Assembly (NCBI GenBank): GCA_002699125.1 | Contig: PABI01000069.1 | Location: 1 to 49,815 of the forward strand | DNA: 49,815 bases | DNA from: Anaerolineaceae bacterium | GTDB taxonomy: Bacteria > Chloroflexota > Anaerolineae > Promineifilales > Promineifilaceae | Reading direction: 5' to 3' | In this document: positions 15,859 through 25,398 of the stretch, one piece after another | How the letters are laid out: each line of letters opens with the position of its first letter | Position numbering within the stretch: position 1 is the stretch's first letter | Made by a program: the position numbers and the translations under genes | Notes under the pieces: model-generated | Database searches by the model: none | The model's input: the letters and a program-made list of their open reading frames with translations, nothing else | What the model was told of the DNA's origin: nothing

Positions 15859-17493
15859 TTAAGAAGGACAGTTTAGGCGGCGACGGCCGTACATCCACAA
15901 CCGATTCAGTTCTTCCAGGCGCAGTCCAGCACAGGCGAACAAGTAGATTACGCTGCCTACGCCACCTGCCATGATGATTTGGAGCAGAACGGCCGTTTCC
16001 GTCAACCAGTTTTGCACCCACCATATGCCGCCCGCCATCAGCAGCGTAGCCACAACCATGCGCCACAGTCCATTCAATAGCGAGTAGCCCTGAATTCCCC
16101 CCAGCTTGCGCCGCAGTAGCCACAACAGCAGCAGCACCTCAATCACGTTTGAGATGCTGAACCCCAGGGCCAACCCACCCAAAGGCAGCCAGCCTTGTTG
16201 GGGAAAGACTGTCTGGCTAAACCAAAGGCTCAACAGCCACATGATTACAATTTGCACGCCACCAGCCAAAACGGGCGTCAATGTATCGCTGAGTGCGTAA
16301 AACGTACGGGCTACAACTTCCAACGCCAGCAGTGGCACCAGCCCAAGGGCATAAAATAGTAAAGCAAAACTCACAAATGTGATGCCTTCATCGCCCGTCA
16401 GTCCCCATTCAAATAAAAAGGAGACAATTGGGTGGGCCAGCACGGCAAAAAGGACCGAAAACGGCATGCCCAAAAAGAGCAAAATCCGCAGCGAGTCGGC
16501 AAAAATCTGCCGCATCTCGTCCCGCTCGCCGCGTGCCGCCAACGAAGCCAGCGTGGGGAACGCAGCAATCCCTAACGCCTGCCCAATAATCCCCTGCGGC
16601 ATGATAATCAGACGAAAAGCTGAGTTCAAAGCAGGTAAACTGCCTGTGGCCATGGGATCGGTGAGCAGAATGATGAGGAATTTGTTGACTTCGCTAAAGG
16701 AAAGCCCTAGCACACGGGGAGACATAAGGCGCATGACTTGCTTTACGCCTGGATCACGCAGGGAGAGCACGGCCGTATACCGAGCCTCTTTTTGTCGTAA
16801 GCCGGGCAGCTGCACCAGAAAATGCCCCAGTGCCCCCACCACGGTGCCGATGGCCAGCCCGGTAGCCACCGTTTCCGGGCCATTCCCCGCCAGAAGTAAT
16901 CCTCCGGCAATGATGCCCACATTGTAAATAGTGGGTGCTAGGGAAGGGAGCAAAAAGTGCTGCCGAGCATTCAATGCACCCATGATGACGCCGCTTGCCC
17001 CAAAAATAATGGGCGAAAGCAGCATGATGCGCATCAGTCGCACCGTTAACGGCAGCAGTTCCGGATTGGCAGCTACTTTTTCATCGGCCAGCCAGATGAC
17101 GAGATTGGGAGCAAATAGAATGCTGAGGAGGGAAACGGCCGTGACGACCACCGTTACCAAATTAATCACATTAGAAAACAGTCGCCAGCCGCCTTCACTG
17201 TCATCCTGCTCAAAATAAGTGGCAAAGGTGGGAATAAACGCCGAACCAATCGCTCCCCCGGCAATGATTAAAAAGATTGTTTCGGGGAAGCGTGCAGCGA
17301 TTTCATACGCTTCTGCGGGCAAGGTAGTGGTGCCCAGCGTGGCGCGAATGACAATTTCGCGTACCAGACCCACGATTCGGCTGAGCAGCACAGCGACGCC
17401 AACCAGTCCGGCAGCACGCATGACCAGCGAATGGCTGCTGGGAACGGCCGTTTCCACTACAGGCTGCTCTTTATTCTTGTTTTCATTAGACAT
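15859..17493 (-). CDS. murJ: Lipid II flippase MurJ
   Basis: A 544-residue MATE/MOP-fold protein of about 14 TM helices. The N-terminal region AAGLVGVAVLLSRIVGLVRE, then FLIIAGGAIGSAFIPTF and GVIMGALNARQHFLLPSLAP, are characteristic MurJ/MviN segments, as is the central LPALNSAFRLIIMPQGIIGQ. MurJ flips undecaprenyl-linked lipid II across the cytoplasmic membrane for peptidoglycan synthesis. Length matches the family (510-550). It is divergent from a large glycosyltransferase gene. A perfect G/C-rich palindrome lies about 40 nt upstream of its start. Confidence 0.92.
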   Translation of the reverse strand: MSNENKNKEQPVVETAVPSSHSLVMRAAGLVGVAVLLSRIVGLVREIVIRATLGTTTLPAEAYEIAARFPETIFLIIAGGAIGSAFIPTFATYFEQDDSEGGWRLFSNVINLVTVVVTAVSLLSILFAPNLVIWLADEKVAANPELLPLTVRLMRIMLLSPIIFGASGVIMGALNARQHFLLPSLAPTIYNVGIIAGGLLLAGNGPETVATGLAIGTVVGALGHFLVQLPGLRQKEARYTAVLSLRDPGVKQVMRLMSPRVLGLSFSEVNKFLIILLTDPMATGSLPALNSAFRLIIMPQGIIGQALGIAAFPTLASLAARGERDEMRQIFADSLRILLFLGMPFSVLFAVLAHPIVSFLFEWGLTGDEGITFVSFALLFYALGLVPLLALEVVARTFYALSDTLTPVLAGGVQIVIMWLLSLWFSQTVFPQQGWLPLGGLALGFSISNVIEVLLLLWLLRRKLGGIQGYSLLNGLWRMVVATLLMAGGIWWVQNWLTETAVLLQIIMAGGVGSVIYLFACAGLRLEELNRLWMYGRRRLNCPS

Positions 17494-17532
17494 GGGCGGG
17501 GATTATACGCGACACAGCAGTGGAAATAAAAT

Positions 17533-17556
17533 CGGGCTGGCAATATTGCCAGCCCG
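17533..17556. terminator. Bidirectional palindromic hairpin upstream of murJ
   Basis: Perfect 24-bp palindrome with arms CGGGCTGGCAAT and its complement. It is followed by TTATTTTTT on the plus strand and by ATTTTATTT on the minus strand. On the minus strand it lies within the likely 5' leader of murJ, so it may be an attenuator rather than an end-of-gene terminator. Confidence 0.55.
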
Positions 17557-17679
17557 GTTATTTTTTAGAGAGTCAGGAACGCCGAAACCTGACCCTCGTT
17601 AAAAGGAGGAGAAGAAGAAGAGATTTTTACCCTTCGCAAAAGATTCTATACCACTTCCCTACGTTGGTCTGTACGTCGC

Positions 17680-17712
17680 ACCTACGCCGAACCTACGCAA
17701 AACCTACGCAAG
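17680..17712. repeat. Three tandem 11-bp repeats
   Basis: ACCTACGCCGA, ACCTACGCAAA and ACCTACGCAAG in direct tandem, with weaker copies just upstream (CCCTACGTTGG). The 11-bp period is close to one DNA turn, as in binding-site arrays. It lies between the divergent murJ and glycosyltransferase genes. Confidence 0.6.
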
Positions 17713-17754
17713 TTCTGTATTTCACAAATAGCCATTCCCGCCAAACAGCGCCAA

Positions 17755-17783
17755 TCGACGAACCGCCCTTCCAGCGATAAAAT
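17755..17783 (+). promoter_or_regulatory. Possible promoter of the GT-C glycosyltransferase
   Basis: TCGACG (17755-17760), 17-nt spacer, TAAAAT (17778-17783). Only six nt lie between the -10 box and the ATG at 17790 and there is no SD, which suggests a leaderless message. The -35 match is modest. Confidence 0.4.
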
Positions 17784-17789
17784 CCAGCC

Positions 17790-20585
17790 ATGCGACGTCT
17801 TCAACACAGTCACGCTTTGCTCTTCATGCTCTTTTGTCTGATGACAGCCGCCACTCTGCGCCTGAGTAATTTGCCTAAGGTGCCGGCTGGCGTTCATTAT
17901 GATGAGGCGGCGAATGGTGTTTTGGCAGCAGAAATTGGATTTGATGGAGAACGGCCGCTTTTCATCACAAGTTACACGGGCAAAGAGGTACTATTTTTCT
18001 ACCTGGCGGGTGGCCTGATGCGCTTGCTAGGCGATTCTGTGTTTACTTTGCGATTGACGGCGGCGCTGGTGGGGATTGTGACGGTTGCGGCCGTTTATTG
18101 GTTGGGTCTAGAGCTATTTCGCGATCGACGGGTGGCATTGGTAGCGGCCGCACTCCTGGCGATTAGCTTCTGGCACCTGCTGTTTAGCCATCTTGGGTTT
18201 CGGGCTATTACTCAGCCGCTGCTGCAAACATTGACGGTCGCGGCGCTGCTGCGCGGCGTGAGGCTGGAGCAGCGGAAATGGCTGCTGCTAAGCGGTGTTT
18301 TTCTAGGTTTGACAGGCTATACCTATCTGGCGGCGCGACTTTTTCCGGTTTTGCTGCTGTTGGCCAGCGTGCCGTTGTTAGTGGGGCGCAATTGGCGTAA
18401 GCGTAGTTTGCAGTTGATGTTGGTGGGGGGCGTTGCCTTAATTGTGTTAGCGCCACTGCTGGGCTTTTTTATGGCCAATCCAGATGCGTTTTGGGTGCGT
18501 ATTACCCAGGTCGCACCTGATGAGGCCGCGTTGAGCCTGGGCGAAAGCCTCTTGCGCTCGCTGCAAATGTTCTTTTTGGTGGGCGATCCGTACATTCGCT
18601 TTAATTTGCCGGAACGGCCGTTATTCGGCTGGTTCTGGGGCGGTTTGCTGCTGGTGGGCTGGATGATGCTCATCTGGCGCTGGCGCGCTTTGCAAGCCGA
18701 CTGGCAGCGGGCCAGTGTACTGCTGCTGCTGCTGGCTCCCTTCATCATGCTGCTGCCCACAGCGTTAGCCGTAAACGAGATTGTCCCCAGCAATTTGCGC
18801 GCCATTGGCCTGATTCCCTTCATTTTTTACCTGCCTGGCGTGGGTTTGATGGTTTTTGTCAATGACCTGGGCCGTCAGTTCAAGCGGATCGAGCTGACGT
18901 CGGCGGTGCTCACTGTGGGCGTTTTGGCGCTGATGGTGGGTGGCTTGCTCACGGAGCGGCTTTATTTTCGCGTTTGGGGGCAGGATGCGGCCGTCTTCTA
19001 CGAAACTGATGGGGATTTAACGGCCGTTGCGGACTTTCTGGACCAGTTAGATACTGAAGGCAAGAATATTTACGTTTCGGCCCTGCATTATCAGCATCCC
19101 ACGCTGGCTTACCTGAGCGAAAAATATGAGCAGGTGAAATGGCTGCCTGAAAGCCAGGCAGTGGTTTTCCCCGCACGCGAAGAAGCCGTTTACATTTTCC
19201 CTCACAACAGCCCGCTGCCCCGATGGGCTATCGATTACTTTAGCGCAGCTGATCTGTTGTCCACGCCCTTTGCGCCGGACGGCAGCACGGCGTTTCTGGC
19301 TTACGAGATGCGCAATACGCCAGAGATTACACCTACTCAGCCGCTGGCGGTGAACTTTGGCAATGCCATCACCTTGCTAGGATACGATATTGGGTCGGCG
19401 ACTGCTGGCGAAACGCTGCCTTTGTTTCTCTATTGGCAGGTGAACTTTGACCAAACGGCCGATTTCACCCCTTTCATCCATTTTGAAGATGGCTGGGGGC
19501 AGCGCTGGAGCCAAAAAGAAACGTTTGCCTATCCTTCAACGCAGTGGTCACGGGGGGAAACCATTGTGCAGCGAGTGGAAATAGCCTTGCCAGTTGGTGC
19601 ACCGTCGGGCAGCAATTACCAATTGCGCATTGGGCTGTTCTCGGGCAGCAGTGGTGAACGCCTGCCACGATTGGATGAAGACGGCCGTTACGCCGGCGAC
19701 ACCTACCTCATCGAAAATGTTACGGTGCAATCTGGCGAGATGCCCCGGCATCTGCCGCAGCCACCTATTGTCCTTAACCAGACCATACGGCCGCAGTTGG
19801 AGCTGCTGGGCTTAACGCGCGGCGCGTTAGAAGCGGCTACCGGCGAAAGTGTTGATCTGGCGCTGTGGTGGCACGCAATGGAACCTGTGCCTCAAACCAC
19901 CATCCGGCTGGAGCTGATGGGCAGCAACAACGTGGGCCGTATTTTGAACTATGCCCAACCGGTGCACAACACCTATCCATTTACCAGCTGGCAAACACCG
20001 CAATTTTTAATCGACTGGCAAACGGTGCAGGTGCCTCACAATATTCCTGCCGGTGAGTATCGTCTGCTGGCCCGCTTTTTGGATGGTGCGGATGCCACGT
20101 TGGCCACTTCTGATCTTGGCCCGCTGCGTGTGACGGTGACGGAGCGCAATTTTACAGTGCCGGATGTGGCACGGCCGTACCCCGCCACCTTTGGCAACGA
20201 AATTAAGCTACATGGCTACAACCTCACCCCGTTGAACGAACCCGGCCAATACCAGCTGGACCTCATCTGGCAGGCCCAAACAGAACCGGGCAACGACTAC
20301 ACTGTGTTTGTCCATCTGCTACAAGACGATGGCAGCTGCAACCCCTGCTTGTGGCAGCAAGATGTGATGCCGCAGCAAAATCAATACCCTACCAGCCGCT
20401 GGCTGGCCGAGGAAGTAGTCACCGACAGCTACCAAATCACGCTGCCGCCCGACACACCTCCAGGCAGCTACCAGCTGGAAATTGGCCTCTACATCGCCGA
20501 AACGGGCCGGCGCTTGCAAGTTGTACAGCCTAACGGGTCTGAAAGCGATGCGGTTTTTCTAGAGCCGATTATTGTGGAAAACTAA
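17790..20585 (+). CDS. GT39-like membrane glycosyltransferase with beta-sandwich tail
   Basis: A 931-residue protein. Residues 1-400 form a GT-C fold with about ten TM helices. The first extracytoplasmic loop has VPAGVHYDEAANG, the acidic motif of PMT/ArnT-type (GT39) enzymes that use a polyprenyl-phosphate sugar donor. After a mixed linker (about 400-500) come three beta-sandwich units near 515-640, 660-790 and 800-925, each opening like LLGYDI, LLGLTR or LHGYNL and holding GETLPLFLYWQV-like strands and an LP-x-GxPxGxYQLxIGLF close. These tails are presumably extracellular. Acceptor unknown; protein or lipid glycosylation is likely. No SD. Followed by a dispersed repeat. Confidence 0.8.
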   Translation: MRRLQHSHALLFMLFCLMTAATLRLSNLPKVPAGVHYDEAANGVLAAEIGFDGERPLFITSYTGKEVLFFYLAGGLMRLLGDSVFTLRLTAALVGIVTVAAVYWLGLELFRDRRVALVAAALLAISFWHLLFSHLGFRAITQPLLQTLTVAALLRGVRLEQRKWLLLSGVFLGLTGYTYLAARLFPVLLLLASVPLLVGRNWRKRSLQLMLVGGVALIVLAPLLGFFMANPDAFWVRITQVAPDEAALSLGESLLRSLQMFFLVGDPYIRFNLPERPLFGWFWGGLLLVGWMMLIWRWRALQADWQRASVLLLLLAPFIMLLPTALAVNEIVPSNLRAIGLIPFIFYLPGVGLMVFVNDLGRQFKRIELTSAVLTVGVLALMVGGLLTERLYFRVWGQDAAVFYETDGDLTAVADFLDQLDTEGKNIYVSALHYQHPTLAYLSEKYEQVKWLPESQAVVFPAREEAVYIFPHNSPLPRWAIDYFSAADLLSTPFAPDGSTAFLAYEMRNTPEITPTQPLAVNFGNAITLLGYDIGSATAGETLPLFLYWQVNFDQTADFTPFIHFEDGWGQRWSQKETFAYPSTQWSRGETIVQRVEIALPVGAPSGSNYQLRIGLFSGSSGERLPRLDEDGRYAGDTYLIENVTVQSGEMPRHLPQPPIVLNQTIRPQLELLGLTRGALEAATGESVDLALWWHAMEPVPQTTIRLELMGSNNVGRILNYAQPVHNTYPFTSWQTPQFLIDWQTVQVPHNIPAGEYRLLARFLDGADATLATSDLGPLRVTVTERNFTVPDVARPYPATFGNEIKLHGYNLTPLNEPGQYQLDLIWQAQTEPGNDYTVFVHLLQDDGSCNPCLWQQDVMPQQNQYPTSRWLAEEVVTDSYQITLPPDTPPGSYQLEIGLYIAETGRRLQVVQPNGSESDAVFLEPIIVEN

Positions 20586-20597
20586 AGTGGGCGTCAC

Positions 20598-20704
20598 TTG
20601 TCATGCTGAGTGCAACGAAGCATCCCTACGGAGATCAACCTTCTTGAGCATGGCGTTTACAGGATGGTCTTCAGAGGGATTCTTCCCTTCGGTCAGAATG
20701 ACAA
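20598..20704. repeat. Dispersed palindromic repeat (TGTCATTCTGA family)
   Basis: Ends TTGTCATGCTGA (20598-20609) and TCAGAATGACAA (20693-20704) are inverted copies with one mismatch, with inner inverted segments around GCATCCC and GGGATTCTTC. It resembles the widely distributed bacterial intergenic repeat that reads GTCATTCTGAGC...GAAGAATC. It lies between convergent genes. No transposase is present. Confidence 0.75.
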
Positions 20705-20710
20705 TGGGAG

Positions 20711-21550
20711 TTATTGCGTGGGCATTTTAGCCATGGGGTAGGAGCCAAGCACCTGCAAAAACGAGGATTGTTTCAGGATTCCCAGCATTGCCTCCTGCAC
20801 AGCCTCCTCATCCTCGTGTCCTTCAAAGTCAACAAAGAAGCGGTAATGCCAGGGACGGTTGCGCCGGGGGCGGGATTCGATCTTGGTGAGGTTGATGCCG
20901 CGATCGGCCAGTTCGCCCAGCACGGTGTACAGTGCGCCGGGGACGTGACGCGTGGTGAAGATGATGGACGTTTTGCACTGTTCCTGCCGGGGCGGGTCCA
21001 GCTTGCCCAGCACAAAAAAACGGGTGAAGTTGAAATCCATATCTTCAAAATTGTGGGCCAGAATTTCCAGATTGTACGTTTCGGCGGCCAGGGCGCTGGC
21101 AATGGCTGCCATGCCCGGTTGAGGATTGTTGGCCAAATCGCGGGCGGCTCCAGCCGTGTCGTAATGGTCTACGGGGATGATGCCCTGGCGGCGGATATTA
21201 TTCTCGCATTGGGCCAGGGCCTGGTGGTGGGACATCACATGGGTGATTTCATTGAGCTGCGTGCCTGCCGGGGCCATCAGGCAATGTTCCACGCGCACGA
21301 TCACCTCGGCCTGCACGCGCAAGTCGTGGTCAACGAGCATGTCGTAGGCGGGGATAACCATGCCGGCTAGGGAATTTTCGACGGGCAGCATGATTTGCGT
21401 GGCACGGCCGTTGTGCACAGCGTCAAACATCTCGGTGAAGGTACGGCAGGGCAGGGTGGCTGTCTCTGTGCCAAAATGCTCACGCACTGCCTGTTCGGAA
21501 TAAGCGCCGGGTTCGCCCTGGAAGGCGACGATGGGTTGGGTTTCGGTCAT
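20711..21550 (-). CDS. pheA: Prephenate dehydratase
   Basis: A 279-residue monofunctional prephenate dehydratase converting prephenate to phenylpyruvate for phenylalanine synthesis. The N-terminal periplasmic-binding-like catalytic domain begins IVAFQGEPGAYSEQA and carries LPVENSLAGMV, MSHHQALAQC and the catalytic FTRFFVLG (about 180). A C-terminal ACT domain (PGALYTVLGELADRGINLTK then ESRP) should bind phenylalanine for feedback inhibition. It begins three nt after the stop of the nucleoside transporter ATPase, so it is probably the last gene of that operon; no metabolic reason is obvious. Confidence 0.94.
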   Translation of the reverse strand: MTETQPIVAFQGEPGAYSEQAVREHFGTETATLPCRTFTEMFDAVHNGRATQIMLPVENSLAGMVIPAYDMLVDHDLRVQAEVIVRVEHCLMAPAGTQLNEITHVMSHHQALAQCENNIRRQGIIPVDHYDTAGAARDLANNPQPGMAAIASALAAETYNLEILAHNFEDMDFNFTRFFVLGKLDPPRQEQCKTSIIFTTRHVPGALYTVLGELADRGINLTKIESRPRRNRPWHYRFFVDFEGHEDEEAVQEAMLGILKQSSFLQVLGSYPMAKMPTQ

Positions 21551-21553
21551 AAA

Positions 21554-23077
21554 TTACTCGTCGGAACCGGCCATAAGCAGGCCAACGCGCTCGCGGGTAG
21601 CTTCAGCAATCGGCAGGGTTTTGACGATACGGCCGTCAAACATCACTGCCACTCTATCGGCCAACCCTAATATTTCATCCAGTTCGGCCGAGACGACTAA
21701 CACAGCAATGCCTCGGTCCCGCTGGGCCACAATCTGGTTATGAATAAATTCAATCGAACCCACGTCAATACCGCGCGTGGGTTGGGCAGCAATGAGCAGC
21801 TTGATCGGACGGGAAAATTCACGGGCCACGATCACTTTTTGCTTATTCCCGCCGGAGAGGGTGCGGGCAGCCGTGTGAATGCCAGGGGTGCGCACGTCAA
21901 ACGCTTCAACCAGTTCGGTGCCGTGGGCATCAATCGCATCCTGGTGCATAACGGGGCCGCTGGCGTATGGCTTTCGGTAGTAGTTATTCAATACCATGTT
22001 GTCGGCAACGGTGTAGGCCATGACCAGGCCATGCTTTTCCCGATCTTCAGGGATATGGGCCACGCCTAATTCCGTTACCTTGCGGGGCGAAAAATGGGTG
22101 CTGTCTTGTCCGGCAATTGTGATGGTGCCTTCCTTGACGGAGCGCAAGCCGGTGAGCGCCTCTACCAGCTCCCGCTGTCCATTTCCCTGTACCCCGGCAA
22201 CGCCCACAATTTCGCCGGCACGCACTTCCAGATCGATGCCTTTAACGGCCGTATGCCCCCGATCGTCGAGCACATGCAAGTCACGCACATTCAAAACCAC
22301 TTCTTTGGGCTGTGGTTCATCTTTTTCCACCTGCAAAATAACCTTGCGTCCGACCATTAACTCGGCCAGGGACGCCTGGGTGGCAGTTTGGGGATCGGCG
22401 GTGCCCACCATGCGCCCGCCGCGCAGCACGGCAATGTCATCAGCCACGGCCAGCACCTCTTTCAGCTTGTGGGTAATGAAAATGATGGACACGCCACGCT
22501 CGGTAAGCTCGCGCATGATGCGGAACAGTTCGGTGGCTTCTTGGGGGGTAAGAACGGCCGTTGGCTCGTCCAAAATCAAAATGTCGGCATGACGGTACAG
22601 GGCTTTCACAATTTCTACGCGCTGCTGCGTGCCCACGGGCAAATCTTCTACGATGGCTGTGGGGTCTACTTTGAGTCCATACTGCTGGGATAGTTCCAAT
22701 ACCCGTTTTTGGGCGGTGCGCATATCTAGACGGCCGTTGCGCGTCACCTCAGACCCCAGCATCACGTTTTCGGTCACGGTCATCACCGGCACCAGCTGGA
22801 AATGTTGGTGTACCATGCCCACACCGCGATCAATCGCATCGCGCGGGTTTTTCAGCGCGACCTTTTCGCCCTTAATCCAAATTTCGCCTTCATCGGGATG
22901 ATAAAGCCCGTACAGCATGTTCATTAGCGTGCTTTTGCCCGCGCCATTTTCACCGAGCAACGCCAAAATTTGGCCGTGGCGTAGCGTTAAATCCACGCTG
23001 TCGTTGGCCAGAACGCCGGGGAATCGTTTGGTAATTCCTTTTGCTTGCAGCACGATTTGGTTTGTATTTTCGCTCAT
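21554..23077 (-). CDS. Nucleoside-type ABC transporter, dual ATP-binding protein
   Basis: A 507-residue protein with two tandem ABC ATPase domains. Domain 1 has LLGENGAGKSTLMNMLYGLY (Walker A near 38), LPVGTQQRVEIVKALYRHAD (signature) and LILDEPTAVLTPQE. Domain 2 has a degenerate Walker A region (GVAGVQGNGQRELVEALTGL), signature LSGGNKQKVIVAREF and a weakened Walker B. This asymmetry is typical of RbsA/NupA-type sugar and nucleoside importers. Start at 23077 is set by SD AAGGA; a longer frame to 23182 lacks support. It acts with the two permeases and the BmpA-like lipoprotein upstream. Confidence 0.92.
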   Translation of the reverse strand: MSENTNQIVLQAKGITKRFPGVLANDSVDLTLRHGQILALLGENGAGKSTLMNMLYGLYHPDEGEIWIKGEKVALKNPRDAIDRGVGMVHQHFQLVPVMTVTENVMLGSEVTRNGRLDMRTAQKRVLELSQQYGLKVDPTAIVEDLPVGTQQRVEIVKALYRHADILILDEPTAVLTPQEATELFRIMRELTERGVSIIFITHKLKEVLAVADDIAVLRGGRMVGTADPQTATQASLAELMVGRKVILQVEKDEPQPKEVVLNVRDLHVLDDRGHTAVKGIDLEVRAGEIVGVAGVQGNGQRELVEALTGLRSVKEGTITIAGQDSTHFSPRKVTELGVAHIPEDREKHGLVMAYTVADNMVLNNYYRKPYASGPVMHQDAIDAHGTELVEAFDVRTPGIHTAARTLSGGNKQKVIVAREFSRPIKLLIAAQPTRGIDVGSIEFIHNQIVAQRDRGIAVLVVSAELDEILGLADRVAVMFDGRIVKTLPIAEATRERVGLLMAGSDE

Positions 23078-23126
23078 GTTTAATCCTTGGCAGATGGCTA
23101 TTGTGGGACAATTTTTGAAAATTGCC

Positions 23127-24176
23127 CTACTCTGTTTCGTATGGTTGGCCCAGCGCCTTGGGATCGCGGCTGCGGCCAACAAACCCGGCCAGTACCAAAA
23201 TTGTCAGCACATAGGGCAGCATCCCGATAAATTGGTGGGGAATGTCAATTCGGCCGCCAAACTGGAGCTGCGTTTGCAGGGCGGTGGCGAAGCCAAACAA
23301 TAGGGCTGCACCCCAGGCACCAAGCGGCGTCCGCTTACCAAACAGCATCACCGCCAAAGCCACAAAGCCACGGCCGTTTGTCATAGCCCGTTCAAAAGAG
23401 CCAACCGCCTCCAGCGTCAGGTACGCTCCGGCTAAACCGGCAAAGGCGCCCGCCACGGTGATGTTGACATAACGCATCATTTGGACATTGATGCCTACCG
23501 TGTCGGCGGCGCTCGGGTGCTCGCCAATCACGCGGGTACGCAGACCCCAGCGCGTGTGGAACAGCACAAAATGAACCAGCACCACCAATCCCAGCGTGAT
23601 GTAGGTAATAGGCGGATTGTTAAACAAAATTGGCCCAACTAGCGGGATGTCTGCCAGAGCACCCAGGCTAATCGGTTGCAGCTTGCCTAAGGTGGTGAGG
23701 CCCGCTACGTAAAAGAAGCTGGTCAGGCCCAGAGCCAAAATATTGATCACCGTACCGCCAATAATCTGGTCCATTTTCAGGCCAATGGACATAAGCCCCA
23801 AAAAGGCACCCATCAAAGCGCCCACGAGCACGCCGATTAAAACCGCCAAAAAGAGGGTGGTACCCAGGGGGAAGATGTCCAGGCGACCAATATAGACATT
23901 GGCCAAAAAACCGGCAAAAGCCCCCATGAGCATTTGGCCTTCGATGCCGATGTTGACAATGCCGGAGCGTTCGCCGATGAGGCCGCAGAGTGCCCCCAGC
24001 ACCAGGGGGGTGGATTGGCGCAAACTGGAGGCGAGAACGGCCGTTGTCACCGATGGATTGGTAATATAGCCATACACAATCGCAATAACGGCTGCTATGG
24101 CTACCACGCCGCCAACAGAGCGCAAAGATGTCAGCCAGCTTTTGCCATTTGTGGTTTGTGTCATCGTGGAGTCCAT
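23127..24176 (-). CDS. Nucleoside-type ABC transporter permease (second)
   Basis: A 349-residue permease of the BPD_transp_2 family (RbsC/NupC-like): LCGLIGERSGIVNIGIEGQM is the conserved early segment, with GAFLGLMSIGLKMDQIIGGT and GEHPSAADTVGINVQMMRY, the EAA-like cytoplasmic loop. The C-terminal FAGLAGAYLTLEAVGSFERA also fits. About eight to ten TM helices. SD AGAGGA supports the start at 24176. It lies 12 nt after the first permease and is translated with it. Confidence 0.92.
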   Translation of the reverse strand: MDSTMTQTTNGKSWLTSLRSVGGVVAIAAVIAIVYGYITNPSVTTAVLASSLRQSTPLVLGALCGLIGERSGIVNIGIEGQMLMGAFAGFLANVYIGRLDIFPLGTTLFLAVLIGVLVGALMGAFLGLMSIGLKMDQIIGGTVINILALGLTSFFYVAGLTTLGKLQPISLGALADIPLVGPILFNNPPITYITLGLVVLVHFVLFHTRWGLRTRVIGEHPSAADTVGINVQMMRYVNITVAGAFAGLAGAYLTLEAVGSFERAMTNGRGFVALAVMLFGKRTPLGAWGAALLFGFATALQTQLQFGGRIDIPHQFIGMLPYVLTILVLAGFVGRSRDPKALGQPYETE

Positions 24177-24188
24177 AAACGTTTTCCT

Positions 24189-25298
24189 CTAGCTGCTGCC
24201 CCAACTGCTGCTGATGGTGACCCCGCCTGCATCATCGGCGCGGGTGCGGATGATCCAGCGGACAATCATATCGGCCGAAACAAAGAACAAAATAAGTGCC
24301 TGAATCACATCAATAATTTGCGACTGCACCCCGGCATCGAACTGCATCTGGCTGGAGCCAGCCTGCATGGCCCCCACCAGCAGCGCGGCGGGGATGACCC
24401 CCAACGGATGGGTGCGGGCCAGCAAAGCAATGGTGATGCCGTCGAAGCCCAGACCGGTGTTGAACCCTGGCTGGTAACGGCCAACAATGCCCAACGTTTC
24501 AATCGCGCCGCCCATACCGGCCAAAAAACCGCTGATGGCCATTGTTAAAACGATGATGCGGGCCACCTTGATACCGGCGTATTCGGCGGCGTTGGGGTTC
24601 AGTCCCACGGTGCGAATTTCATACCCCAGCGTGGTGCGGAAGAGCAGGTACCAGGTAGCAAACGACATGAAGGCGGCGATAAAAAAGCCAGCGGGCAAGC
24701 TGCCCCATACCGGAATGGCGGCCGATGGTTGAATGGGCGGGGTGCGGGCAATAATGCCTTCCGCTTTCCAGGGGCCATCGGCCAGGTAGTCGGTGATGTT
24801 GATGGCCACGAAGTTAAGCATGATGGTGGTGATGACTTCATGTGCGCCGGTGTAGGCACGTAGTGCCCCGGCGATACTGGCAAAAAGCGCCCCCATCAGG
24901 CCGCCGATGAACAACGCCAGGGGCATATGGATGATGAAGGGAAGCCCGGTAAAGGCAAAGCCAACGGCACCGGCAAAGATGGCACCCATCAGCAGCTGCC
25001 CTTGCCCACCAATGTTAAACAAGCCGGCTTTGAAGGCAAAGGCAACCGCCAGTCCCCCTAAAATAAGCGGCGTTGCTTTTTCTAACGTGCGGCCAAATGC
25101 GGTAGGCGTGCCAAAGGCACCCTCGTAGAGGGCGGTGTAAGCTTCCCATGGATTAGCATCGGACAGCCAAAGGATGATGGCACCAATGATACCTGCCAAG
25201 AGAACGGCCGTTAGCGGCACGCTCACCCCGCGCCAAAGCTGAATCAACCAGGTGACGACGCTGTTGGCTTGTTTGTCGTTACTTGCGTCTTTTGTCAT
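24189..25298 (-). CDS. Nucleoside-type ABC transporter permease (first)
   Basis: A 369-residue permease of the same family, NupB-like. It shows VAFAFKAGLFNIGGQGQLLM (about 75), TGAHEVITTIMLNFVAINIT and a cytoplasmic loop GLNPNAAEYAGIKVARIIVL, followed by GFLAGMGGAIETLGIVGRYQ. The start at 25298 (MTKDASND) follows GGTGG; the frame could extend to 25364 but without an SD. The two permeases would form a heterodimeric channel. It lies about 100 nt after the binding lipoprotein gene. Confidence 0.92.
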   Translation of the reverse strand: MTKDASNDKQANSVVTWLIQLWRGVSVPLTAVLLAGIIGAIILWLSDANPWEAYTALYEGAFGTPTAFGRTLEKATPLILGGLAVAFAFKAGLFNIGGQGQLLMGAIFAGAVGFAFTGLPFIIHMPLALFIGGLMGALFASIAGALRAYTGAHEVITTIMLNFVAINITDYLADGPWKAEGIIARTPPIQPSAAIPVWGSLPAGFFIAAFMSFATWYLLFRTTLGYEIRTVGLNPNAAEYAGIKVARIIVLTMAISGFLAGMGGAIETLGIVGRYQPGFNTGLGFDGITIALLARTHPLGVIPAALLVGAMQAGSSQMQFDAGVQSQIIDVIQALILFFVSADMIVRWIIRTRADDAGGVTISSSWGSS

Positions 25299-25398
25299 GC
25301 GACCACCTTTTGCAGTGGAAACAGATAGCAAAATGTGCGACGCGCCCGTAGGCACGCCGCACATTCTTAAAAAGCTAAATCATACAAGCCAATAACGG

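Noticed and set aside
17680..17712. CRISPR-like array
   Set aside because: The units are 11 bp in direct contact with no spacers.
20598..20704. Insertion sequence or MITE with a partner transposase
   Set aside because: It has inverted ends but no target-site duplication or transposase is visible; it fits a common dispersed palindromic repeat better.
20714..21370. Plus-strand ORF of 218 codons opposite pheA
   Set aside because: Fully antisense to a well-conserved prephenate dehydratase, with no recognisable motif.
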